From contig BDSL01000039.1 of assembly GCA_003116995.1 (NCBI GenBank), positions 794,769 through 858,768 of the forward strand: DNA of 64,000 bases, in the 5' to 3' direction. Of this stretch, positions 22,201 to 31,919 are shown piece by piece. Numbering within the stretch: the stretch's first letter is position 1; every line of letters starts with the position of its first letter. The DNA is from Yamagishiella unicocca (taxonomy: Eukaryota > Chlorophyta > Chlorophyceae > Chlamydomonadales > Volvocaceae). The notes beneath the pieces are model-generated. The model searched no databases, was not told the DNA's origin, and was given only the letters and a program-made list of their open reading frames with translations. The position numbers and the translations under genes are program-made.

Positions 22201-25200
22201 TCAGCAGCACCTCGCTGCGCAACCGCCTGCGCGATCCCGCCTCCGGCGGCGGCATCTTCGGCGGCGGCTTCAGCAGCGTGTTCGGCGTGTTCGGGGGCGG
22301 CGTGGGCCGCCTGCTGGGTCGCGGCCGGCCTGACGGGGACGAGGAGGAGGACGAGGAGGAGACGATGCGCAAGCTGCGCCTGGCGGAGGAGGAGATGATG
22401 GCGGTGTTCAACCCCGCGCCCGAGGAGCAGGACCCATGGGGGCGCATCATCTGGGACAGCGTCACCGGCATGGAGGAGAACGAAGACCTCATCCTAGATG
22501 CCGGTAAGGCTCGCATGCCCACCGCAGCCCTGCCTGTCTGTTGATGCCCGCCAGCAGCGCATCAAACGGCAAACGGTCACGCCCGGCTGTCCCCGCGAGC
22601 TTGGTTTCCGCTCTCCCGCGCATGGTCCCGGGCGGCGAGGACTTCAAATGATTCCCTGCCCGCACTGACCCGGTCTGCACAAAAATCATCAGTCATGGCT
22701 TAACTACGTCGAGCTCGAGCTACTAAGTGAAAACTTGTTTAGGTTTTTACCAAACTCGCCCCCCAACGTCGCCCCTCCTCGATGCCTGTCTGCCTCCCTC
22801 CTTCGCTGCTGCAGACTGCGAGGTCGCCGTACAGATCTTCCCGGCCTGGCCGTACGACTCGCGCAGCCAGATGCTCAAGGGCCGCTGCGTGGGCCACGTG
22901 GGCCCGCCCGAGTTCCGCTTCTACCTGCCCCGCGACGGCAACGCGTTCCGCTTCTGGCTGGACCGCGACAACGCGCTGCCCGGCTTCTGGGATGAGGACG
23001 TGAGTGGACCCCGCCAAATCCGATTGCCAGCCGGGAGGAAAGGACGATCACACAGCCCATCGGCCCCGGTTCGGGTGCCACTTGCGCACCACAGCCCATC
23101 TTGCTTCTACTGGATTCAATGACCCCCGGGTCGCCACGCCGCCGCCGCCTGTGTCCACCACGCCTGTCCTGTTTCCCTGCTGCCTTGGACGGTTGAACGC
23201 GGTGCGCATGCACTACGCACGCCTTGGTCGCTATTCTCCAACGCCCCGCCCGTGTCGTCACCCCTTCCTCCTCCTCCCCTACCCCAACCCCATCCCGCTC
23301 CCGGGTCCTTATGCCCCCCTCCCCCGCTCCCTCCCTCCCTCCGCAGTGCGCTGCGCAGCTGCCGTTCCACTCGCTGGCTCGGCTGCAGCCCATGGCGCCC
23401 TCACACCGCCTGCTATCCAAGCCCCACCCCGAGATGAAGCTGCTGCGCCCGGCGGCGTACGACCCCGTCGTCAAGGAGGACGGTGAGGAAGGAGCGACCG
23501 GCGACGGCACGGACAGCACCCGACCAAGACACGAGTGGGTGCCACGGCTGCAGCTCTACAACTACGGCAACAGCATTGCCGGCGCCGGCGCGTCCGGTAT
23601 GGCTGGCGCCGCAGGCGGCCGCCTGGCCTTCGCCCACGGCTGCGTCGGCGGCCCCGGCTTCATCGGCGGCGCGCCTGGCGTCCCCGGCGCCGGCGGCTTC
23701 GACAGCTTCCTCGGCGGTGCCGCCGGCGGCTTCGATAACGCCGGCTACGAGGTGGAGACCGTCCTGCCGGACGGCTCCCGAGTCCTGCACCGCACCATGT
23801 CGGCTGTGCAGTTCGACCCCAACGACAACAGCGAGGACATCAACGACCTGGCCTGGCAGCAGCTCCGCCTCTCCGACGCGTCGTACCTGCCTCTGGAGCG
23901 CACCCGCCTGCTGCAGTTCCTCACCCGCTGGGGCTCCTTCCCGCATGTCGCGGGCGGGCACTGCAAGGCGTGCAGCGGCCAGGAGAGGCCGGCAGACACC
24001 AATCCGCTGCTGCTGGCGGAGTCGCCGCCCACGCCTCGCTTCCGCGGAGACGTGCCGCAGGTCGGCTTCGGCGTGGGCTTCAGCGCGGCGTCGGGCTGGT
24101 CTCGGAGCGGCGCCGCCACCGGCGGCGGCGAGGACCCGTCGGGCCGCCTGGCGGGCGGCCCCTCCATCGACGGCGCGCCGTTCGCGGTGCGCGGCGTGGG
24201 AGGTCTCCTGTTCAAGTCCCGCATGATGCCGAAGCACGAGCTGTCGGCGCAGTGGGTGTTCGACAGCCGGCCGCCGCCGCGGCCCGAGGTGCCGGCGGTG
24301 CGGCGCTACGTGCCGGACAGGTTCTCGCGCACGCACACGATCATGAACAACGCGGAGGCCGTGTACTGCAAGTACGTGTGCGGCTGGGGTGGGGGGGACA
24401 GCCGGGAGCTCCGTGGAAAGAAGGCGTGTATAGGAGGAAGCGAGGACATTCCTAGGGGCCGCGGTGGTTTCGTTCGAAAGCGGCCCGGTCGTATGCCCGG
24501 TCGTGGGTGGCTAGACGGGTGAGGCGGGTGTTCCTCTGAATCAGCGGCGCAGGTGCCGTTGCTACCGGCTAGGCATAATAGGCAATTTATTTCCTTGGGC
24601 GCTGATGGCGCTGATGCGATTTCATACCGACTGGAAGTTCATTCCTTGGGGTCTGTTGCTGCTGCTGCCGCTGCTGCCGCGCCTGTGCCACACGCGCAGG
24701 TCTCCCTTCTTCACCTGGTGGCTTCCCAACGGCGGCGGCGTGCACGTGACCATGTCCGACGGCCTCTACCGCGAGCTCATCCCGCTGGTGGACTCGGTGG
24801 CGGTCAGCTTGGAGTACATGGAGCAGCACCTGGACAAGGTGCGGAGGGCGGGGATTTCGAGGAAGACCCGTGGATGCGAGGCAAAACCGTTTAGAACAGA
24901 CATCTTAAGATGCATGCGGAGGGCGGGGGGGGGTTGGGCAAGAGGGAAACCCGTGTACGAAGAAAAAACCGGGGCGGAGGGCGGGTGGGCTGTGGCGCGC
25001 GAAAGGCTGCTCGGAGTTGCTGGGGGCCCGGCCCACAGTGGGTCGCACCTCAGTGGACGCACCACACAGCGCATGAGGCACTACGGCATGCAAGGGCTGC
25101 CGTGGACGTAGGGGATTGCGCGCGCTGAGGGAACCGTGGGCGTGCTGCGGACTTCGGACACTGCCGTCCGCCCTCTTACTCGCGCCGTCCCTCCGCTCCC

Positions 25201-28200
25201 CTGCCCTCCCCTCCCCCGTGAGTTAGTTTTCCCCCTCTGTTTCCTATGGTGTCTTGTAACCGGGTCTCCTCGCTCCTCCCCTCCGCTCCCTGGTCTTGTC
25301 TTTGCTGGGTCCGCAGGTTCGCCTGCTGAACGAGGGCCGCTGCCAGCAGGGCCGCTTCCTGCTGGGGCACCAGGTGGTCGACTCGTTCTGCGGCGGAGTG
25401 TTCATCATCGACGTGTCCACCGCGCAGCCCTTCTCGGGGGTCAGGTGGGCGCAGGGAGCAGGCTAGGCTGGGCAGGGCAGGACTTGCGCACTTGACAACG
25501 CTGGCTACACGTACGAAAGTGCCGTACAAACGTCTAACCCCACACGCCCATCCCTCTCCCTTCCCGGCTAGTTTTTGCCCCCCATTTCCTCATGTCGTGT
25601 AACCGGGTCTTATCCCCGCACCCGCAACCCCGCAACCCCGCCCCTTCGCCCCTCAGCTTCATCCTGGAGCAGCTGTCCAAGATGTTCGACTACTGGGCGT
25701 CCGAGACGCCGATGGGCGCCCCGCGGCCCCGCTTCAACATCCTGCTGTGCAGCCGCGAAGTGATCGAGTGCTGGCGCTCCTCGCTGGGCACTGTGACGCA
25801 CAACCTGGGAACGCGGCTGCTGCCCTGGTACGTACGGCATCGTACGGCGTCGTACACAGTCGTATACCTGTAGGGTTTCGAGGTGGCCCTGGGCTAGGCA
25901 CGCCTGTTTTTCCAAGGTTGTGTGCGATGCGTGTATAACACGGCGGCGTGTGCGGCCGCCTGCTGTGGTAGATGCAAGGAATCGCTTACATACGCTGCTG
26001 TGTTTGCTGGCGTTGAGGCGTGGATCGCTCTAACGTCGAACCGGTGCCGTGGTGTGCAGGTACGAGGACATCAAGTACAAGATGCCCACCGCCCCCGGCT
26101 TCAACATGGTCAAGGTGCGCCGCGGGTCGGCACTGGGGACGGTCTTGGCCCTTGCCCCACCTCCTTCTCATCCACCATGCCTCGTCCCTCGCCGCTTCCC
26201 TCCCCACTGCCGCGTGTCCAGCCCCTCGGCAATCCTCCATACCCGCCCCCCAAGTCCGATGAAACCCAAACCCGTACGCTTGCCTCACTTTTCCTGTACC
26301 CCCCTCCCGCCCCAACGCCATGCGCCAACTATCCTGTCCTTTTCGCGTCAACGGTTTTCACGTCACCCTCCCGCCGCCCCCAAACCCCTCCCCCCCAACC
26401 CACGCCAGGCTCTCCGCACCGCCGGCACCATGGCCAAGAGCGAGGCGCCCATCTTCCTGCTGTGCGGCGGCCTGGTGGAATCGCCGCTCAACACGCCCTC
26501 CGAGATGTCCAAGGTGCTTTACGAGATGCAGCTGGCGTGCCTCAACTCTCAGGTAAGGCCCCTCTGAACACGGACCGTGCCGTACGCCAGGCGGCAGGGC
26601 CAGATCTGCGGTTCGCGGTTTTTCAAGTCGAGGTTGGGGTGCGGTAGCTTTCAGGGTGATGGGGCAGGAGCCAAACACCGGACCCCCCCTGCCGCCCGTT
26701 TCTGGTCACCCCCTCAGGCGCCCATGCAGCCCGTGGTTGCCATCGAGCTGTTCCCCATGCCGCAAGCTCGCATGGAGAGCACCGCCCGCGTCAAGACCAC
26801 GGGGCCGGGCGAGGAGGAGGCGCTGGAGAAGCGGTCCATGCCGGTGCGGCTGGGAGACGAGGACGCGTCGACGGTGGTGTCCGTGGAAGAGGCGGCGGCG
26901 ATGGGGTCCAACATCTTCTCGCTGCTGGTGGTGAGTGCCGTCGTGTCGACGCGAGGGTGCACCGCGCACCCGGCGTGCGGCTCAGTGCGCCGAGGACCGC
27001 GCCCACGGCACCGCATGTCATACCCGCAGCACGCGGAGCACGCGGAGCAGCATCCGCAGCACGCGGCGTTTCGTTTGCCTGCAACGAACGCCGCCTGCAT
27101 CGTCTTAACGCCGCCTCTCATCGTCGCCAAACCGTCCGTCTCCCGCCGCTGTGATCTTGCGAGATCCCCCAAACGGACGCATACGTGTACCCTTAACTCC
27201 GCGCCACCCACCTCACCCCGCCCCGCCCCGCCCCGCCCCGCCGCTGCACGGCGTTCCAACGCTGCAGGAGTCCCTGAGCGCCAGCCGCATCCGGCTGCTG
27301 GAGGTCTTCCGCGAGGTGGACAAGGACGGGGACCACGCGCTCGACTGGCAGCAGCTGTACCGCCTGGTGCTGCGGCTGGTGCCTGACGCCACCCCCGCGC
27401 ACGTGCGCTACGTGCAGCTGCTGCTCGACTGCACGGGCGACAACCTCGTGCGCTACAAGGTGAGGCGGCAGAGGGGGTGAGGAAAGCCCGTGGACTGAGG
27501 AAGCCGATCAGGGAACCGAGCTTGGTACGCACAGGGGGGGTTCGCGGAAAGCCCGTGGACTGAGGAAGCCGCTCAGGATACTGATCTTGGTGTACACAGA
27601 CGGAGGAGGGCCGCCGCGCCGTGTGCCGCAAGGCTCTTGTGCCACCGCTGTCACGCCACCTGGGGTAGGCGCTGGCGCTGTCCCCGCGACGCCTCCGTAC
27701 CCGTACCTGCCTATGTCGGCGACCGCACGTGCTGAATGTCCGTCGGTTGTCGCGCGCCCTTTGCTCTGGCGGTGATTCCGCAGGACCTGGCTGCGGCTAT
27801 GCGCGCGTGCGGCCGCGGCGGTATCACCGTATCGCTGCGCGACAAGCTGGAGGTGCAGCTGGTGCTGCACAAGATGGCCATCACGATGCTGCTGGGCAAG
27901 GTAGGGGAGGAGGGAGCAGGGTGTGTGTGTGTGTGGCGGGAGTGATGCGAGGGAAAGGGAAAAGGAAGGGGATGAGTGTGTTGCAGTTCTATCCCCAGCA
28001 GCAAGGGCATTACACAATGAGCCGCTTGGAGAGTTTTCGAAAGTTCGAGACACTGCAGTCGTGTGGTCATCTTCGCTGACGCGGTCGCCGCCGTGACTGG
28101 GCCCTACAGATCACGCCGAGCGAGATGTTTTCACGGTACGACAACGACCAGGACGGGTTCTGGAGCGAGAAGGAGCTGTCGGCGATGCTCAAGGTAGGCC

Positions 28201-31119
28201 TCGGGGCGGTGCTGATTGTGACGGGGGGCCCACCCAGGCAGCCGCGGGCCTATTCGACAGCGCCAAGCTTGCATGCCATCAAACACGCCGCCGCCGTCGC
28301 CAGCTACCGGCCCTGTAGCGCCGCCCCTTCCTGCACGCGCTAAACAGTCTGGTTTCCCGCGCCCGCCCCCGCCCCCGCCTCCTCGCCCTTTGCTACCGCA
28401 GGACCTGTTCCCCGGCCTGAGGCCCGCGGAGCACCAGTTGCTGTTCGATGCCTGGAAGGTGAGCTGAAGCTGCGGTGGGGCTATTGCCGTGTACGAGCTT
28501 GAAGCGCAGGGCAGCCAAAGGAGTTGGCCAGGGCAGCAGGGCAGCCAAAGGAGTTGGCCAGGGCAGCAGGGCAGCCAAAGGAGTTGGCCAGGGCAGCAGG
28601 GCAGCCAAAGGGGTTGGCCAGGGGTGCATCTGCACGTCTTTCTGTCGGCGATAGCGGACCTGTCCGGTAGCTCCAGCGTATATTGCATCACCTGGAAGTT
28701 GACACAAAACTCCTTGCCCTCGTCGTAAAGTTGCCCTCATTATATGTCCGCTGCCCTCATTCTCAAGTTGCTTGTTGCTTGTTGCGCTCGGTGCCTTGGT
28801 CGTGCAGGGCGTCGACAAGAACCAGGACGGCCGCATCAGCCTGGACGAGTTCACCCGCGCCTTCAGCAGCGGCGGCGTCCCCGGGCTGCCCGGCAGCAGC
28901 ATCCTGTCGCACCCCGACCAGATCCAGCGCATGAAGGAGGCCGGAGAGCTGGACGACTTCACGGTGCGAGCTGCTAGCGACCTGGGTCCGCAGCTCCTAG
29001 CCACAGGGCGCACTATGAACCACGTGCCCCTCTCCTCCTTGACTACGCTAATCACAATGCCTCCACCGCCATTCCGTCGCCTTGTGTCGTGGTACCAAAC
29101 CATCCGACCAGCCCGCCTCATCAGCCACCGACCCCGTCTTCGCCCGCCGGCCCCGCCCGCCCTGTTGCCCTGCTGCAGATCATGGCTATGAAGGCCACGG
29201 AGGAGAACAAGCGGCTGGACCGCGTCCGCGCCGTGGGCTTTCCGCTGAGCGAGACGCTGGTGCGGGTGGCGGGAGCTACGCGCGGTGTGCACCGCCGCCT
29301 GGACCTGGGCCGCGCGCGCGCCTTCGCGGACCGCATCGACCTGAAGCCGCTTGAGAGCGTGCGCGATGCACTCAACGCCAACCTCCAACAGCTGGTTGCG
29401 TTTGAGAAGGTGAGCAGAGGAGGGCAAGGAGCAGGAAGGGGGCTGGAGCGGGGCGGAACATACCCATGTGTTGATGTTGACTTTGTTAGGGATTACGGGT
29501 ATGCCTTGTTACCAAGGGCTGGAACTGGGCGGGACATACATATGTGTTGATGTTGTCTTTGTTAGGGGTTACCGGTGTGACTTGTTACCAAGTGCCCTAG
29601 GAGCGTCGGATGACGCACTCGTGCCTGCGGTCGCGAGTCCGTACGGCATCCTGGCCGACCCTGGAGCCGGCGCCCTAGCACTGGGGTGCAGTGCGCCCAG
29701 CCTGCACGTGGGCGCACGTGCCCGCTGTCCGAGACCACCACCGCTCGTCCCACCTCAACATTCCCCCCCCCGCGCGCCTCACCCTCACCCTCCGGGACGC
29801 AGGCGTACGGCAAGCAGCTGACGTACGAGTACCACCACGGGAAAGCCATCCGCAGCGGCCGCGCCGGCGGCAGCCTCACCGCCGACCCGCCCTCCCCCGC
29901 CTCTTCCTCCTGCCGCCTCACGCGCCCCTCCACCAGCGCGCGAGTGCGTGTCAGCCGCAACGACACCGGCGGCAGCGCCTCGCCCTTCGGCGCGCCCGGC
30001 GGCGCCTCCGCCGCCGCCGCGGCCTCCGGCTCCCCCAACCAGGGCGGCCGCAGCACCTCCCCCGTGTCGCCCATCCGCTCCCGCAGCGCGGCCCGCTCGC
30101 GGCCGGCGTCCAGGCCTCGCTCCGCGATGCCCTCCGCTTCGGTGTCTGTGGTGGGAGCCACCAGCAGGCCCGCCAGCGCCATGGCTGGCGCCCTCGGCAG
30201 CACCCGCCCCGGCTCCGCTCGGTCCGGGTCGCGGCCGGGGTCTGCGTCGAAGATCCGGCCGCCGCCGGTGGCGGCGTGGGTGGCGTCCGCAAGCATCTCC
30301 GATGACCCCCACCTGCGGAAGCTGGCGGCTCGCGAGTCGATCGACCACGACAGCAACGCCGGCGGCGGCGGCACCACGTTGCCGCTCGTCAAGGAGAGCA
30401 GCAACAGCGGGAGCCAGCCCTGGAACACGGCACCCGGCGCCAGCCTGAGCCGGGAGATGTCACACCGGAGCAGCCTGCTGGCGGGGCTGGCGACGGGAGA
30501 GAGCGGCGCCGTTGGGGACGGCGACCCCCGCCTGTCGAGCAGGCAGGAGTACCGCCCGCCGTCGGAGCGCTCATCGCAGCGGCCGCGTGGATCGTACGGC
30601 AGCCGGACGCCGTCGCAAGGTCCGTCGGCGGAGCCTAGCGGAGCCAGTATTGGCATCGGCGGCGGCGGTGGCAGTGGCGGTGGCGGCGGCGGTGGCGGTG
30701 GAGATGGCGGCAGTGTTGCCGGGGAGGGCAGTGCGGCGGCGGAGAGCACTGGCGGCGGTGGCGGCGGCGGCAGCGAGGGGTCGCGGCCGTCCAGCGCGCC
30801 ATTGAGGCGGCGCGGCAGCGGTACGGCGGCGGCTGAGTCGGTCAGCGCCAGCGTCCATATGCCCCCGCTGGCCTTCAGCCGGCTGCCCTCTGCTTCTTCG
30901 GTGCGCAAGTCGCTGCCGCTCAAGACGGCGACGCTGGGCTTTGAGGGCTACGAGATGGATGCCGTGAGCGCCTCGGGGCTGCCATTCCTCTCCCCTGACC
31001 CCAACGTCGAGCCGGTCTCCGGCCACAACAGCCGGCCGATGTCTGCAAGCCGGCGGTCAGTGAACACCGCCGGGTCACGACTGGAGTCGCAAACTAGCCG
31101 CGGCTCGGGTTGGATGTGA
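7218..31119 (+). CDS. Very large modular protein: beta-sandwich repeats, VWA-like domain, EF-hands (36 exons, ~3018 aa)
   Basis: Thirty-six exons join in phase from the ATG at 7218 to the TGA at 31117-31119. The order is: proline-rich start; a carboxypeptidase-regulatory-like domain (residues ~39-126); several further beta-sandwich stretches; a long Ala/Gly/Ser region with a coiled coil (~1325-1415); a VWA-like domain (~2064-2301); EF-hands (~2302-2503); and a 439-residue Ser/Pro/Gly tail. I see no signal peptide or membrane helix, so the protein is probably cytoplasmic or axonemal. RPASA/RPGSA/RPSSA motifs in the tail recur in algal ciliary proteins, which is weak support for a flagellar role. 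I do not recognise a named orthologue. Exons 2, 6 and 7 are the least certain; from exon 8 on, all donors, acceptors and phases agree. Several introns hold large tandem repeats or mobile elements. Confidence 0.85.
8417..8460. repeat. 12-bp tandem repeat TGATCCCGCACT, ~3.7 copies
   Basis: Perfect short array inside intron 3 of the large gene, ending just before the acceptor of exon 4 at 8467. It supplies the region normally used as branch point and polypyrimidine tract. Confidence 0.85.
8921..9010 (+). mobile_element. Dispersed intronic repeat, copy a (sense)
   Basis: The sequence GAGGAAGACCCGTGGATGCG, then AACCCGTTTAGAACAGACG, then GCATGCTGGAGAACTGGG is shared with copies near 11917, 13055, 15103, 24854, 34762, 50330, 50908 and 56392. 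It starts about 43 bases after the exon 5 donor. Length is about 90-125 bp. No coding capacity is visible, so it is likely a MITE or introner-like unit. Confidence 0.75.
9716..9910. repeat. ~23-bp minisatellite (GGGGGCCCTATGGCTCACCT)
   Basis: About eight imperfect copies of a unit containing GGGGGCC(C)TATGGCTCACC, in intron 7 of the large gene. Variants differ at a few positions (ACTTGC, ACTTAC, ACCTGC). Confidence 0.85.
10130..10174. repeat. 11-bp tandem repeat CTAGACTGGGC
   Basis: Three and a half copies of GGCTAGACTGG in intron 7 of the large gene. Note CTAG in each unit. Confidence 0.85.
11917..11996 (+). mobile_element. Dispersed intronic repeat, copy b (sense)
   Basis: TTAGGAAGAACCGGGGATGCG, then AACCCGTTTAGGACAGACG and GATGCATGCTGGAGAACTGG match copy a with a few changes. 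It begins about 28 bases after the exon 10 donor of the large gene. It is followed by a (GGTGGGGT)n stretch to about 12055. Confidence 0.75.
13051..13875. repeat. Left 825-bp direct repeat
   Basis: Matches 15099-15923 throughout by eye. It contains a full copy of the dispersed intronic repeat (13055-13175), which includes the palindrome AAGGTCGTAATATGACCTT. Confidence 0.85.
14298..14490. repeat. 39-bp minisatellite inside the 2.9-kb element
   Basis: About four to five copies of a unit containing GACGCCGGGGCTGGGTGCTG and CGGCTGCTGTGGCTGCTG. The period of 39 keeps the frame open on both strands. Confidence 0.8.
14554..14865 (-). CDS. Possible short protein in the 2.9-kb element (103 aa)
   Basis: This minus-strand frame between the direct repeats has better composition than the surrounding frames. 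It contains FRSNWPTQTQRISRILRGDP and a hydrophobic helix-like stretch. It might be a relic of a gag-like or other element-encoded protein, but I recognise no domain. It could also be chance in GC-rich DNA. If real, it implies the element is transcribed opposite to the host gene. Confidence 0.25.
   Translation of the reverse strand: MQALPDPHPDDHAVQVASALALTTSAFRSNWPTQTQRISRILRGDPLQQPAALTALLAERLAFIGQPAQDQLLAQPDPVGVVYAAFALPARPVALSLRRLRST
15099..15923. repeat. Right 825-bp direct repeat
   Basis: Second copy of 13051-13875. The lack of visible differences implies a recent duplication or recent gene conversion. Confidence 0.85.
16888..17475. repeat. 13-bp minisatellite GCCCACGTCCGCT, ~45 copies
   Basis: Nearly perfect array with single-base variants (GCTCACG, GCACACG, CGCCGCC, GCTGGCC). 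It fills intron 14 of the large gene from shortly after the exon 14 donor to 14 bases before the exon 15 acceptor. The 13-bp period runs through all frames without stops, so it looks coding but is not. Every unit holds the palindromic core CACGT. Confidence 0.95.
17960..18753. repeat. 21-bp minisatellite GGGGCTTGCCTGGGCGAGGGA, ~38 copies
   Basis: It fills intron 16 of the large gene. Variants GGGGTTTGGCGGGGCGATAGA and GCGATGGAG recur in a higher-order pattern; for example, the block around 18160-18200 recurs at about 18430-18475. The strand is purine- and G-rich. The 21-bp period keeps all frames open, explaining long spurious reading frames. Confidence 0.95.
19010..19041. repeat. Palindrome around (ATG)n
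   Basis: CCTTCCATCAT ... ATGATGGAAGG forms an 11-bp inverted repeat around a GATGATG core, followed directly by ATCCTTCCAT. It lies in intron 17 of the large gene. Confidence 0.7.
19100..19157. repeat. 28-bp tandem duplication
   Basis: CCTTGCTAACGCCATTCCGC followed by CATTCTG occurs twice in a row in intron 17 of the large gene. Confidence 0.8.
20619..24838 (+). other. Large gene, exons 21-24: low-complexity and coiled-coil centre
   Basis: Exons: 20619-22503, 22815-22999, 23347-24371, 24700-24838. Exon 21 (628 codons) is dominated by Ala/Gly/Ser repeats of the type SRPASQAGSR. It contains a coiled coil of about 90 residues that includes DTLAEIDKLERGWSDLQEQ and LSQLKTMMMMQQERLETLM. A Gln run (QQQQQQQ) precedes an acidic patch DEEEDEEE. 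Exon 22 returns to a compact fold (FRFYLPRDGNAFRFW). Exon 23 has a Gly/Ala-rich insert, then a conserved-looking region around FVPDRFSRTHTIMNN-like sequence (actual start YVPDRFSRT). This middle part probably acts as a spacer or dimerisation region. Confidence 0.75.
24854..24970 (+). mobile_element. Dispersed intronic repeat, copy e (sense) plus degenerate second copy
   Basis: TTTCGAGGAAGACCCGTGGA, then AAAACCGTTTAGAACAGACA, starts about 15 bases after the exon 24 donor. A second shorter copy, AAGAGGGAAACCCGTGTACG, follows at about 24938. The acceptor end of the same intron carries a reverse-orientation CCGGGTCTCCTCG (25259-25271). Confidence 0.7.
25317..26930 (+). other. Large gene, exons 25-29: VWA-like domain
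   Basis: Exons: 25317-25444, 25657-25827, 26060-26114, 26409-26552, 26718-26930. The sequence has the order of a von Willebrand A fold. A first strand runs VFIIDVSTAQPFSG, at the place where a metal-binding DxSxS motif normally sits. It is followed by a helix (FILEQLSKMFDYW), a strand (RFNILLCSREV), and later APIFLLCGGLVESPLNTPSEM and PVVAIELFPMP. Only D-x-S-T is kept, so the metal site looks degenerate and the domain may be structural. Confidence 0.65.
27476..27600. repeat. ~65-bp tandem duplication
   Basis: GGAAAGCCCGTGGACTGAGG occurs at about 27481 and 27546, with similar following sequence. It lies right after the exon 30 donor. The GAAAGCCCGTGGA core resembles the left end of the dispersed intronic repeat. 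Confidence 0.75.
28506..28622. repeat. 30-bp tandem repeat, 4 copies
   Basis: GCAGCCAAAGGAGTTGGCCA recurs every 30 bases at 28511, 28541, 28571 and 28601 (the last with one change), in intron 33 of the large gene. Confidence 0.9.
29179..31119 (+). other. Large gene, exons 35-36: helical segment and Ser/Pro/Gly tail
   Basis: Exons: 29179-29409 and 29803-31119. Exon 35 is predicted helical (MKATEENKRLDRVRAV). The terminal exon, 439 codons with stop, is low complexity. It has repeated RPASA, RPGSA, RPSSAPLRRR and SRPMSASRR motifs and a poly-Gly run, and ends GSGWM then TGA. Basic Ser/Pro-rich tails of this kind are often microtubule-associated or phosphorylated; that is inference only. Confidence 0.8.
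29440..29596. repeat. ~75-bp tandem duplication
   Basis: Two diverged copies share ATGTGTTGATGTTG, CTTTGTTAGGG and CTTGTTACCAAG, in intron 35 of the large gene. Confidence 0.75.
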
Positions 31120-31800
31120 GGGGGAGATGCGTCTGTCGTTTCCTTTTCGAGTCGGGAGGAGGATGCATGGCGAGCGGCGGCGTAGAAGAATGGGGGGCGG
31201 GATTTGCGGGGCAGGCCGGCGGCAGCTGCCGCGTTGGAACCTGTTATGCGACGAGGCGTAGAAGTGATGCCTTCGGTTGTGTGTGATTCTGGCAGAGATG
31301 CAATTGGGTATGCGCGTGTGTGTGCGTGTGTGCGGGGGGAGGTGCGCGTGTGGTACGGTGTGATTTTGCGAGTGCACTGTTTCAAGGGCACTCGGGGGGG
31401 TTGGGGTTTCGGGGTGGGGTGGCCGCGCCGCACTGGTGCAGGTCTCATGCAAGAGTGGGTGGGGGGTTGTACAGCGCAGCCTCGATCCAAAGCCGTGAAG
31501 GTCCGGAGAGAAAGGCTCGTCCGCATGTGCAGCTGCCTTGCAAATGACTCGAAACTGTCGCATGACCTGTGCTATTGAATAGTATCGCCGTATTTCCTGG
31601 CGAGCTCAGATGTACTCGTTGATCGCAGCCTGGTGACAAGACGATACTGTATCCACTATTTGCAGGCATTGTCTAATTAGAGTTTGTCCTTAACATGGGA
31701 CATCATCTGCACACTTTGCGTTCCCAAGTAGTACCGGTAGTCAACATGTCCTCCGTCTACTAGCTTGTGCGTCGAGTAATTGCTATTGCATCGTAATATT

Positions 31801-31825
31801 TGTAAATGAATACTAAGGGATGTAA
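31801..31825 (+). terminator. Two TGTAA poly(A) signals of the large gene
   Basis: TGTAA occurs at 31801-31805 and 31821-31825, giving a 3' UTR of about 700 bases after the stop at 31119. The next gene's ATG is at 31920, so the intergenic gap would be under 100 bases and its promoter may overlap this 3' UTR. Confidence 0.5.
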
Positions 31826-31919
31826 CTAAAGAGCGTGGCTCCCTGGCTTGTCATAGTTCGCTTCCTGCACGTCGGCTAAAGTAACCGCTACGCACTGCGT
31901 ATACCATAGGCCTTGACTG

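Larger units (their letters stand above)
27268..28963 (+). other. Large gene, exons 30-34: EF-hand calcium-binding module
   Basis: Exons: 27268-27459, 27784-27900, 28110-28193, 28402-28458, 28808-28963. Three loops fit the EF-hand consensus: DKDGDHALDWQQL, DNDQDGFWSEKEL and DKNQDGRISLDEF. The last two keep D at positions 1 and 3 or equivalents and an acidic residue at position 12; the first has Q at position 12 and may bind weakly. Calcium control of the whole protein is an inference from these loops. Confidence 0.85.
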
